This document shows, one piece after another, positions 37,491-45,709 of a stretch of DNA of 64,000 nt (within the stretch, counting starts at the first letter, position 1; each line of letters starts with the position of its first letter). The DNA comes from Sva-07 sp963707515. Its GTDB lineage: Bacteria > Actinomycetota > Acidimicrobiia > Acidimicrobiales > Ilumatobacteraceae. Location: the NCBI GenBank assembly GCA_963707515.1, contig CAVPQI010000003.1:930001-994000 (forward strand). The letters are read 5' to 3'. The notes under the pieces were generated by a model, which was not told the DNA's origin, searched no databases, and saw only the letters and a list, made by a program, of their open reading frames with translations. The position numbers were made by a program, and so were the translations under genes.

Positions 37491-38566
37491 GCCGCAAGCG
37501 CAAGGATCGCTCCGTCGACCCGGCACGCCGCGCGGCGATCGCCGACGAGCTGCGCGTCGCACCGGGGACCGCGGCGCGAGTGGCGGAGCGCACCTCGCGA
37601 TGGAACCCGGCGCCGGAGTGGGCCGGCCTCGACGCCGACGACCTCGACGACGAGGCGAAGCGCATCCTGCGGCGCGGCGTCGAGGACCTCGCCGACGTCC
37701 AGGAGTTGTTGTGGGCGAACGCCTCGCGCGCCGTGCTCGTCGTCTTCCAGGCGATGGATGCGGCGGGGAAGGATTCGACCATCGAACACGTCATGTCGGG
37801 GGTCAACCCGCAGGGCGTCGACGTGGTCTCGTTCCGCAAGCCGACGGAGGAGGAGCTCGCACACCCGTTCCTGTGGCGAGTGTGGAAGGTCGTCCCCGCC
37901 AAGGGTCGCATCGGCATCTTCAACCGCTCGCACTACGAAGAGGTCGTCGCGCTGCGCGTCCATCCCGAGTGGCTGGGGCCGCAGCAACTCCCGCCGACCG
38001 ACCCCGGCGGCGATTTCTGGCACACGCGCTATGACGACATCAACGCCTTCGAGCGGCATCTCGCCAACACCGGCACCACCGTCGTCAAGTTCTTCCTCAA
38101 CGTGTCGAAGGACGAACAGCTCCGGCGTTTCGTCCGCCGGCTCGACAATCCGGACAAGGAGTGGAAGTTCAACGCCGCGGACGTCGCCGAGCGGGCCCGA
38201 TGGGACGACTACATGGCCGCCTTCGAACAGGCGATCAGCGCCACGTCGACGCCGTGGGCGCCGTGGTACGTCATCCCCGCCGACAGCAAGCCGGTGATGC
38301 AGGCGATGGTGGCGACGCTGCTCGTCGACGCGATCGAGTCGCTGAACCTCGACTGGCCCGTCGTCACCGACGACGAGCACCTCGCCAACGATCGCGCTCG
38401 CGAGGAGCTGCTCGCCGACGTCCATCGGGCGCCATCGTCCGGTCCGCCGCCGGCGGCCGGCTCGAGCCCGCAGAGCGCCGAACTCGCCCGGCTCGCCGAT
38501 CTCCACCGCCAGGGCGCGCTCACCGACGACGAGTACGCACAAGCCAGAGCGAAGGCGCAGCCATGA
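37487..38566 (+). CDS. Polyphosphate kinase 2-family phosphotransferase with a C-terminal SHOCT-like tail
   Basis: 359 residues, GTG start. The PPK2 core carries Walker A VVFQAMDAAGKDST near residues 86-99, HVMSGVNPQGVDVVSFRKPT, the lid GRIGIFNRSHYEEVVALRVHP near 141-160 and FWHTRYDDINAFERHL. These enzymes transfer phosphate between polyphosphate and nucleotides. The core ends near residue 300; a Pro/Ser linker then leads to SAELARLADLHRQGALTDDEYAQARAKA (about 328-357), a good SHOCT-type motif. I have not seen this fusion described. Followed by a P-type ATPase. Confidence 0.88.
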   Translation: MSRKRKDRSVDPARRAAIADELRVAPGTAARVAERTSRWNPAPEWAGLDADDLDDEAKRILRRGVEDLADVQELLWANASRAVLVVFQAMDAAGKDSTIEHVMSGVNPQGVDVVSFRKPTEEELAHPFLWRVWKVVPAKGRIGIFNRSHYEEVVALRVHPEWLGPQQLPPTDPGGDFWHTRYDDINAFERHLANTGTTVVKFFLNVSKDEQLRRFVRRLDNPDKEWKFNAADVAERARWDDYMAAFEQAISATSTPWAPWYVIPADSKPVMQAMVATLLVDAIESLNLDWPVVTDDEHLANDRAREELLADVHRAPSSGPPPAAGSSPQSAELARLADLHRQGALTDDEYAQARAKAQP

Positions 38567-38582
38567 CGATCGGCCGACCGAC

Positions 38583-41327
38583 ATGACCGACTCGACGACA
38601 GCGGTCCAAGCGACGCAGCGATGGTGGTCGAGTTCCGCCCAGGAGGTTGCGGCGACGCTCGGCGTCGACGCGGCGCAGGGCCTCGATGCCGGCGACGCGG
38701 CGACGCGGCTGGCGACCTACGGCCCGAACGTGCTCGCCCAGGAGCCGCCACCGAGCACGTGGTCGCTGGCGCGCGCCCAGATCACCAACCCGATGAACGT
38801 GATGCTGATCGTCGTCGCCGTCGTCAGCTACGCCATCGGGCAGGTGCTGACCGGGGTCATCGTCACCTTGCTGGTGGCGTTCAACGTGGTGATGGGCACC
38901 TCCCAGGAGCGCAAGGCGCAGGCCAGCGTCGACGCCCTCGCCCAACTCCAGGTCCCGCTCGCCCGCGTCCGCCGCGGCGGCAGCGTCGAACAGTTGGCAG
39001 CGGCCGACCTCGTGCCCGGTGACCTCGTCCTCGTCGAAGCCGGCGACCTCGTGCCGGCCGACGGACGGTTGATGAGCTCGGCGACGCTGGAGACCCAGGA
39101 GGCCGCGCTGACGGGGGAGAGCGCGCCGGTCCCCAAGGATCCGGGGATCGTGCCCGGCGACGACGTCGCGCTCGGTGACCGGACGAACATGGTGTTCCAG
39201 AACACCCAGGTGACCCGCGGGTCGGCGTCGTTCGTGGTCACGGCGACGGGCGCGGCGACCGAGATGGGCCACATCGCCGACATGGTGTCGGCGACGAAGC
39301 GGTCGCGGTCGCCGCTGCAGCAAGAGCTCGACGGGATGACCAAGATCTTCGGGCTGCTCGCCTCGATCGCCGTGGCGATCATCGCCATCACCGGTCTGAT
39401 CCGCGGCCAGGACGGCGAGACGCTGGCCCTGCTCTGCGTGTCGACCGCGATCTCTGCGATCCCGACCGGCCTGCCGACGTTCGTGCAGACGATCCTGTCG
39501 TCGGGCGCGCGCCGCCTGGCCGAGCACAAGGCCGTGGTCAAGACGCTCACCGACGTCGAGACGCTTGGCGGCACGACGGTCATCAACAGCGACAAGACCG
39601 GCACGTTGACGATGAACGCGATGACCGCGACGAGCATGTTCACCGGCGGTGAGTGGTTCTCGATCCAAGGTGGCGGCTACGCCAAGACCGGTGCCGTGTT
39701 GCGGGTCGCGGGCGGCGCGCGGCCCGACTTCGATCGCTTGGCACTGGGGCTCACGCTGTGCAGCGACGCCACGGTGAGCGACGACGGGGCGGTCATCGGC
39801 GACCCGACCGAGGCGGCGCTGGTCGTGCTGGCAGCCAAGCTCGGCGTCGACGCGGAGACGACGCGCCGCGAGCTGCCACGCCGCGCCGAGGTGCCGTTCG
39901 ACTCCGAGTACAAGTTCATGGCGACGCTCCACGACCGGCCGGCCAGCTGGGCGCCGGCGGTCCTCCGGGAACCGCACTTCGCCACCGTCAAGGGAGCGCC
40001 CGACGTGGTGCTCGGGCGTTCGAGCAGCGTCCTGTGGCACGGCGCGGAGGTGCCGATCGAAGAGGTCCGTGACGAGGTCGAGGCCGCCAACCGCGAGCTG
40101 TCGGAACGCGGCCTGCGGGTGTTGGCGTTCGCTGTTCGCGACATCGACGCCGATGCGCTTCCCGGTGCCCTCGCCGACCCGATGTCGGTGGTCGACAGGC
40201 TGCTGTTCGTCGCCATCGTCGGGATCATCGATCCACTGCGCGCCGAGGCCAAGGACGCCGTCACCCGTGCCCTCGCCGCCGGGATCGACGTGCGCATGAT
40301 CACCGGCGACCACACGGTGACGGCGCGCGCGATCGCCGACGAGCTCGGTCTCGGCCCGGGGGTGGTCACGGGCGCCGAGCTCGCCGCGATGCCCGATGAG
40401 GTGGTGGCAACGTCGCTCCCGAACCTGCACGTGTTCGGCCGGGTGAGTCCCGAGGACAAGGTCCGCCTGGCCCGGCTGATGCAGCAGGAGGGTGAGGTCG
40501 TGGCGATGACCGGCGACGCCGTCAACGATGCGGCGGCACTGAAGCAAGCCGACGTCGGCGTGGCGATGGGCAGCGGGTCGGAGGTGTCGAAGCAGGCGGC
40601 GAAGATGATCCTCACCGACGACAACTTCGCCACCCTCGTCCATGCCGTCGACCTCGGCCGCGACATCTACCGGCGCATCACGTCCTACGTGAAGCTGCAA
40701 CTGACGATCTTGTCGTCGGTCCTCCAGCTGATGCTGCTGGCGACGATCCTCGACGTCAACGAGGGCATCGCCATGTTCCCGCTGATGCTGCTGTTCTGCA
40801 AGCTGTTCGTCGTCGTCACGGTGGTGATCGGCTTCGTCGTCGACGTACCCGACCCGGGCGTGATGCAACGTCCGCCGCGTCATCCGGGCACGCGGATCGT
40901 CAGCCGTCCGCAGGTGGTGCGCTGGTTCGTCAGCGGTCTCGTCGTCGCCCTCAGCGGCCTCGCCGTGTTGTCGTGGGGCCCCGACGAGCCGAGCACCGAA
41001 CTGCCGTCGCGGTCGATGACGATGGCCTTCGTCGTCGTCGCCCTCAGCGCCGTCAACCTGGGGTTGGTGATGCGTCGTGAGCGCGAGCCGGTGTGGGCGA
41101 CGCCGGTGTTCCCCTACCTCGGGTGGATCCTGCTCGGCTGGGCGTTGACCTGGGCGGCGGTCGAACTGTCGATGTTGCAGCGGGTGTTGGACACGGCGTC
41201 GCTGACGGGTGGCCAGTGGGCGGTGTGCATCGGCTTGTCGGCGTTGGCGCCCGGACTGGTGTGGCTCGACAAGACCATCCAGCTGCGCCGCCTGGTCGAC
41301 TCACCGGCCGCCATCACCTGGTCGTGA
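38583..41327 (+). CDS. P-type cation-transporting ATPase (P2-like)
   Basis: 914 residues. N-terminal cation-ATPase domain, actuator loop ALTGESAPVPKD near residue 174, phosphorylation site NSDKTGTLTMN near 335, hinge MTGDAVNDAAALKQADVGVAMG near 641 and about ten membrane helices. The helix-4 ion site reads SAIPTGLPT near 291 where Ca2+ pumps have PEGL, so the usual Glu ligand is Thr. The hinge has GDAVND, not GDGVND. The transported ion is therefore uncertain. It is the last gene of the CYTH-PPK2 operon (16-bp gap). Confidence 0.88.
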   Translation: MTDSTTAVQATQRWWSSSAQEVAATLGVDAAQGLDAGDAATRLATYGPNVLAQEPPPSTWSLARAQITNPMNVMLIVVAVVSYAIGQVLTGVIVTLLVAFNVVMGTSQERKAQASVDALAQLQVPLARVRRGGSVEQLAAADLVPGDLVLVEAGDLVPADGRLMSSATLETQEAALTGESAPVPKDPGIVPGDDVALGDRTNMVFQNTQVTRGSASFVVTATGAATEMGHIADMVSATKRSRSPLQQELDGMTKIFGLLASIAVAIIAITGLIRGQDGETLALLCVSTAISAIPTGLPTFVQTILSSGARRLAEHKAVVKTLTDVETLGGTTVINSDKTGTLTMNAMTATSMFTGGEWFSIQGGGYAKTGAVLRVAGGARPDFDRLALGLTLCSDATVSDDGAVIGDPTEAALVVLAAKLGVDAETTRRELPRRAEVPFDSEYKFMATLHDRPASWAPAVLREPHFATVKGAPDVVLGRSSSVLWHGAEVPIEEVRDEVEAANRELSERGLRVLAFAVRDIDADALPGALADPMSVVDRLLFVAIVGIIDPLRAEAKDAVTRALAAGIDVRMITGDHTVTARAIADELGLGPGVVTGAELAAMPDEVVATSLPNLHVFGRVSPEDKVRLARLMQQEGEVVAMTGDAVNDAAALKQADVGVAMGSGSEVSKQAAKMILTDDNFATLVHAVDLGRDIYRRITSYVKLQLTILSSVLQLMLLATILDVNEGIAMFPLMLLFCKLFVVVTVVIGFVVDVPDPGVMQRPPRHPGTRIVSRPQVVRWFVSGLVVALSGLAVLSWGPDEPSTELPSRSMTMAFVVVALSAVNLGLVMRREREPVWATPVFPYLGWILLGWALTWAAVELSMLQRVLDTASLTGGQWAVCIGLSALAPGLVWLDKTIQLRRLVDSPAAITWS

Positions 41328-41350
41328 CCTGATCCGTCCCGAAAACCACC

Positions 41351-41378
41351 GGAGCGGTCGGCAGACGCCGACCGCTCC
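41351..41378. terminator. Bidirectional hairpin between the P-type ATPase and sigma genes
   Basis: Perfect 12-bp stem ggagcggtcggc / gccgaccgctcc with tetraloop agac, lying between two convergent stops. It is preceded on the plus strand by an A-run (gaaaacc), which reads as T4 from the minus strand. Confidence 0.8.
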
Positions 41379-41413
41379 AGCTCGATTGGATTCGGGTCTG
41401 GCGGAGCTGACGC

Positions 41414-42241
41414 TCAGACCGCCAGGATGCGCTCGGCGTCGTCGCGGAGGCCGGCGACGGCCCGTGACACCAGGCGACGAGCGGCCTCGGCGGTCACGCC
41501 GAGTTGCTCACCGACCTCGCGGAAGCTCTTGCGCTCACCGTCGACGAGCCCGAAGCGGGACTCGACGGCGAATCGGGCGCGGGAGTCGAGGGTGCCGAGC
41601 AACTCGTCGAGCAGCTCGCTGTCGACGATGGTCATCACGTGGTCCTCGGGCGTGCCGTCGCCGTTGGCCATCAGGTCACCGAGTGTGGCATCACCGTCGT
41701 CGCCGACGGTCTTGTCGAGGCTGACCGGGGTGGTCAGGCGATGCAGTTCGGCGTTCTGCTGGTCGAGCGTCTCGCCGTCGCCGGAGGCCTGACGCAGCGC
41801 CGCGCGGAGGCTGGCGGAGCGGTCACCCGGGATGCGGATGAGGCTCGCCTTCTGGTCGAGCGCACGACCGATCGCCTGGCGGATCCAGAACGTGGCGTAC
41901 GTCGAGAACTTGAAGCCGCGGCGCCAGTCGAACTTGTCGACGGCGTGCTCGAGGCCGAGGTTGCCCTCCTGGATGAGGTCGAGGAGGTCCATGCCCTGCG
42001 GCAACGGGTAGCGCCGGGCGATCGAGACCACCAGTCGCAGGTTGGAGCGGATGAAGCGGTCCTTCGCATCGGCAGCGGCAGCGACCTTCGCCTTGAGGGC
42101 GGCGCTGCGCTTGCCGGCGTCGAGCTGCTCTTGGGCCTCGCGGCCGGCTTCGATGACGCGGGACAGCTCGCGCTCGTCCTCTGCGGTCAGCAAGGGGACC
42201 TTGCCGATGTCGTTCAGGTAGAGACCAATCGAGTCATTCAT
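41414..42241 (-). CDS. Group 2 (SigB/SigA-like) RNA polymerase sigma-70 factor
   Basis: 275 residues. No region 1.1; starts MNDSIGLYLNDIGKVPLLTAEDE (region 1.2). Region 2 has FIRSNLRLVVSIARRY, GMDLLDLIQEGNLGLEHAVDKFDWRRGFKFSTYATFWIRQAI (core binding, -10 recognition). Region 3 and region 4 (VESRFGLVDGERKSFREVGEQLGVTAEAARRLVSRAVAGL) complete it. Region 4 is a full HTH, so it should read both -10 and -35. Likely an alternative, stationary or stress-phase sigma. Confidence 0.9.
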   Translation of the reverse strand: MNDSIGLYLNDIGKVPLLTAEDERELSRVIEAGREAQEQLDAGKRSAALKAKVAAAADAKDRFIRSNLRLVVSIARRYPLPQGMDLLDLIQEGNLGLEHAVDKFDWRRGFKFSTYATFWIRQAIGRALDQKASLIRIPGDRSASLRAALRQASGDGETLDQQNAELHRLTTPVSLDKTVGDDGDATLGDLMANGDGTPEDHVMTIVDSELLDELLGTLDSRARFAVESRFGLVDGERKSFREVGEQLGVTAEAARRLVSRAVAGLRDDAERILAV

Positions 42242-42503
42242 GATGCTTGTTACAACCGTTCGCTGTGGTTTGGATTCCTGGTTCGGGCCGTGCCATCGGG
42301 CACATGCGTTGGCCGAACGGATCGAGATGCACATCGATCGAGACACTGCCGACGCCGGCGACGAGGAAGTTTCCGTTCCGGGGACGTCGCAAACCGTGAA
42401 ATCAGGGGTATATGGGGGAGCGATTTACCGTAACAGACGTGTCAACCCCCGACCATGTCGAGCGGGTCGGTTTCAGGTGAGAATTCGGCAAGAACATGTC
42501 ACA
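42242..42503 (-). promoter_or_regulatory. Upstream region of the sigma gene
   Basis: 262 bp without a gene. A consensus -35-like TTGACA lies on the minus strand at 42445-42440, but no convincing -10 at normal spacing follows, so I do not call a promoter. A start there would give a leader of roughly 165 nt. Nothing else identified. Confidence 0.25.
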
Positions 42504-43235
42504 TCAGGCGTCGAGGGCGTTGACCGCCACGGCCACCGCGAACCCCAACACGGTGACCACACCGACGTCGGGGCCGACGTGTTCGTACGCCTCGGGCATC
42601 ATCGACGTGGCCAGCATCGTCAAGATCGCGCCGGCCGAGAAGGCGAGGATGAAGGCGACCGTCGTGTCGCTCGCCCCGTCGAGGAGGGCGTAACCGAGGG
42701 CGGACGAGAGCGCTGAGGCGACGACGACGGCGCTCCACAGGGCGACGATCGAAGTGATGCGCCACCCGCCGTTGCGGAGACCGGTCGTGGCGGCGATCCC
42801 CTCGGGAAGGTTGGAGATGAACACGGCGACGAGCATCGACAGTCCGACGTTGCCGGTCTGCAGCACGGTCAGGCCGAGAACGGCCGATTCCGGGATGCCG
42901 TCGAGCATCGCCCCGAGCACGATCGCCAGCCCGTTGCCCGCGGGCGGGTCGCCCCCGATGTCCTTGCGGTTGGCGTAACCGAAGCGGGCGATCATGTTGT
43001 CACCGACGGTGAACGCGACGGCGCCGCAGAACAGACCGCCCGTCATCCACGTCAGGCCGCCCTCGCGCGCCGCTTTGGCGACGAGCTCGTAGGCGACGGC
43101 GCTGAGCAGCACGCCGGCGCCGAACCCCATCACGAAGCCGAGGGTGCGGGTGGCCGGCGGGCGGGCGAGCGCGAGCAGCGCGCCGATCAGCAACGAACTC
43201 GCCGCAGCGAATCCCCACCACAGCGCTTCGAGCAT
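42504..43235 (-). CDS. ZIP-family metal transporter
   Basis: 243 residues, about eight membrane helices. The metal-binding helices carry GAMLDGIPESAVLG near residue 108 and VFISNLPEGIAATTG near 139, which are the ZIP helix 4/5 signatures. Imports Zn2+ or related divalent metal. Divergent from nadD. Confidence 0.9.
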   Translation of the reverse strand: MLEALWWGFAAASSLLIGALLALARPPATRTLGFVMGFGAGVLLSAVAYELVAKAAREGGLTWMTGGLFCGAVAFTVGDNMIARFGYANRKDIGGDPPAGNGLAIVLGAMLDGIPESAVLGLTVLQTGNVGLSMLVAVFISNLPEGIAATTGLRNGGWRITSIVALWSAVVVASALSSALGYALLDGASDTTVAFILAFSAGAILTMLATSMMPEAYEHVGPDVGVVTVLGFAVAVAVNALDA

Positions 43236-43293
43236 CCAGCCGAGCGTAGGTCGGGAGTGTTCGCCCTGGTGGAGCCAATAGAGTGAGCCGATC

Positions 43294-43899
43294 GTGCCGG
43301 GATCCGCCCTCCAGCTGCGCCGTATCGGGCTGTTCGGCGGGACGTTCGATCCGCCGCACGTCGGCCACCTCGTCACCGCCGTGAACGTCCGCCATGCCCT
43401 CGATCTCGACGTCGTGGTGCTGATGGTCGCCAACGTGCCGTGGCAGAAGGAGGGCACCCGCGAGATCACGGCTGCCGAGCACCGCTACGACATGGTCGCC
43501 GCCGCGGTCGGTGAGGTCGTCGGGCTGGCGCCCGGGCGCCACGAGATCGACCGGGGCGGGCCGAGCTTCACCGCCGACACACTCGCCTGGCTGGCCGAGG
43601 AGCACCCCCACGCCGACCTGTTCACGATCATCGGTGACGATGCCGCCGCCGGGTTGCACACCTGGACCCGTTGGGAGGAGGTCGTCGAGCGCTCGTCGAT
43701 GGTCGTCGTCGACCGTCCTGGGGAGCCGGTGCGGCTGGCCGACGACATCGAGTGGATCCGCGTCGAGGTCCCGCGGCTCGAGGTGTCGAGCACCGATCTG
43801 CGGGCACGCGTGTCCGACGGTCGTCCACTCGACTTCCTCGTCCGACAGCCGGTCCTCGACGTGATTCGCGAACGTCACCTGTATCGCGAGGCCCCGTGA
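43294..43899 (+). CDS. nadD: Nicotinate-nucleotide adenylyltransferase
   Basis: 201 residues, GTG start. NAD biosynthesis from NaMN and ATP. Nucleotidyltransferase motif IGLFGGTFDPPHVGHL near residue 11 (HxGH) and the C-terminal ISSTDLRAR-type segment EVSSTDLRARVSDGRP near 165. Ends in a GTGA overlap with the next gene, in the conserved order nadD-LCP-rsfS. Confidence 0.95.
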   Translation: MPGSALQLRRIGLFGGTFDPPHVGHLVTAVNVRHALDLDVVVLMVANVPWQKEGTREITAAEHRYDMVAAAVGEVVGLAPGRHEIDRGGPSFTADTLAWLAEEHPHADLFTIIGDDAAAGLHTWTRWEEVVERSSMVVVDRPGEPVRLADDIEWIRVEVPRLEVSSTDLRARVSDGRPLDFLVRQPVLDVIRERHLYREAP

Positions 43900-45309
43900 C
43901 CGCACTCGCCGACCGACGCCGCCGCACGACGATCACCGCGGGAGTCGTCGGCCTGGTGATGTTGCTGGTGGCGTCGGCGATGGTGGTCGTCGGCGTCGTC
44001 ACCCTCTCCAACTCGCGCGAGGGCGAAGCGGTCGGCGTCGACGGTCGACCGCGCGAGCAGTTCCCGGCGACGCCCAACGCCCTGCTGGCAATCACCGACG
44101 ACGACGGCGAGCTGGCCTCGGTGGTCGTGTTGACGCTGCTCCCCGAGGGCCAGGGCGGTTCGATCGTCACGGTCCCGGTCAACGCCGACGCCGACGCCGG
44201 GTTCGGTGCCGAGCGTCGGCCGCTCGATGCGGCGTTCGACCCCGACGACGTCGAGGGCTTCGTCGCCGACGTCGAAGGCATGTTGTCGATCGCCATCCAG
44301 CGCGCCGCCGTCGTCCGTCCCGACGAGCTCGACGCGCTGCTGCCGCCGTTCGAGTCGCTCGAGATCGTGCTGCCCCACGACGTGATCGACTCGAGTTCGG
44401 CCGGTGACGGGATCGATGACGCGGCGATCGTCGACGATCAGCGCGAGGATGCCGAGGACCCCTTCGACGGAGCCATTCGATGCCGACGAGCCGTTCGATG
44501 CCGACAACGGGCTGGTGGCCGGTGCCGGGCCGCAGACGCTGACGCGGGCGCAGGTGATCGAGGTGTTGACGGCGATCGACGACGACGCTGCCGCCGACGT
44601 CGGGCACCAGCTCGACGTCGAGGTGTGGGCGGCGCTCGCCCGATCCGCACCGATCACCACACCGCCCGAGCCGGTGACCACCGACGTCGCCGGCCGACCC
44701 GCCGCGCCGACGTCGGTGGCCGAGCTCGTCGAGCGGTTGTGGAAGGGCGACGTCGGTGTCCGCGACATCGCCACCGTCCGCCTCGTCGCCTCGGACAACC
44801 CGACCGACGTGGACGTCGTGCTGCTCGACCGCCGAGACAGCACGCTGATCTTCAGCCAGATCTCGCCGGGCCTCGTGTCCACTGCCACGACCGGCATGCG
44901 CGTCAGGGTGATCGCGCCGTTCACGCCGGAGCAACTCGCCGCGGCGGGCTACGCGTCGTCGTCGGACCTGCTGCTCGAGTTCATCGGAGCGATGATGTTC
45001 GTCCAGGCGAGCGTGGTGTCGATCGATTCGTCGCCGTCGGGTGCCGCCGAGGTGACGCTGGTCGAAGCGGCCCAGCCGAGTGCTGTCGGCGAGATCGAAT
45101 CGAGCATCGACGCCCTGTTCGGTCCCTCCGATGTCGCCCTCGCCGAGACCGTCGTCGACGGTGTCGACCTGGTCGTCACGCTCGGCACCGGGTACTTCAC
45201 CCGCCACGCGTCGACGGGGGAGACGGAGGGCTCCGTGCCCCTCGACGGGTCCGTCCCGGAAACGACCGATACGGTTGCCCCGATGCAACCGTCTGGAACC
45301 GACAGCTGA
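43896..45309 (+). CDS. LytR-CpsA-Psr-related membrane-anchored protein, one frameshift
   Basis: About 470 residues. Short cytoplasmic basic stretch, one N-terminal membrane helix (TAGVVGLVMLLVASAMVVVGVV), then an extracellular domain with LCP-like order (NALLAITDDDGELASVVVLTLLPEGQGGSIVTVPVNAD; VEGFVADVEGMLSIAIQRAAVVRPDELDALL; LEIVLPHDVID). It lacks clear catalytic Arg clusters, so ligase activity is doubtful. Frame change near 44470 in a repeat-rich acidic linker (PFDADEPFDAD). LCP genes are often found between nadD and rsfS. Confidence 0.65.
44473..44508 (+). repeat. 18-bp tandem repeat in the LCP-like gene
   Basis: ccattcgatgccgacgag (44473-44490) and ccgttcgatgccgacaac (44491-44508), encoding PFDADEPFDAD. 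A weaker earlier copy (ccttcgacgg) precedes it. The frameshift lies at its left edge. Confidence 0.75.
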
Positions 45310-45310
45310 G

Positions 45311-45709
45311 ATGACGGCAACAGACGACGGAGACACCAGCCGCCAGCTCGCCATCGAGGCAGCACGGGCCGCTTCCGACCTCAAGGCATCGGATGTGATC
45401 GTGCTCGACGTCGGCGAGATCTTGTCGATCACCGGTTTCTTCGTCGTTGCCGGCGGGTCGAACCCGCGCCAGGTGCGGGCGATCGTCGAAGAGGTCGAGG
45501 CGAAGGTCAAGGCGGCCACGACGCGCAGCCCGCAGCGTGTCGAGGGCATCCGCGAGCAGCAATGGACGCTGATCGACTACGGCGACGTCGTCGTGCACGT
45601 GTTCCTCGATTCGGTGCGCGAGTTCTACGAGATCGAACGGCTCTACCGCGACGCCCCGCGCGTCGCCTGGGAGGACTCGAACAGCTCAGCCGAGCCGATC
45701 GAGGAGTGA
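45311..45709 (+). CDS. rsfS: Ribosomal silencing factor RsfS
   Basis: 132 residues. Binds uL14 and blocks subunit joining under starvation. VIVLDVGEILSITGFFVVAGGSNPRQVRAIVEEVE near residue 28 and WTLIDYGDVVVHVFLDSVREFYEIERLYRDAPRV near 85 are diagnostic. The extra acidic C-terminal tail overlaps the 3' end of the convergent gene by 24 bp. Confidence 0.95.
   Translation: MTATDDGDTSRQLAIEAARAASDLKASDVIVLDVGEILSITGFFVVAGGSNPRQVRAIVEEVEAKVKAATTRSPQRVEGIREQQWTLIDYGDVVVHVFLDSVREFYEIERLYRDAPRVAWEDSNSSAEPIEE

Noticed and set aside
38520..40883. 787-codon open frame antisense to the P-type ATPase gene
   Set aside because: It is a GC-driven shadow frame; the plus-strand frame carries all P-type ATPase motifs. 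The antisense product is Arg/His/Asp-rich without any domain.
41693..41716. GGGGTGGTC half-site in the sigma gene
   Set aside because: No matching left half with the family spacing, and it lies inside a coding region.
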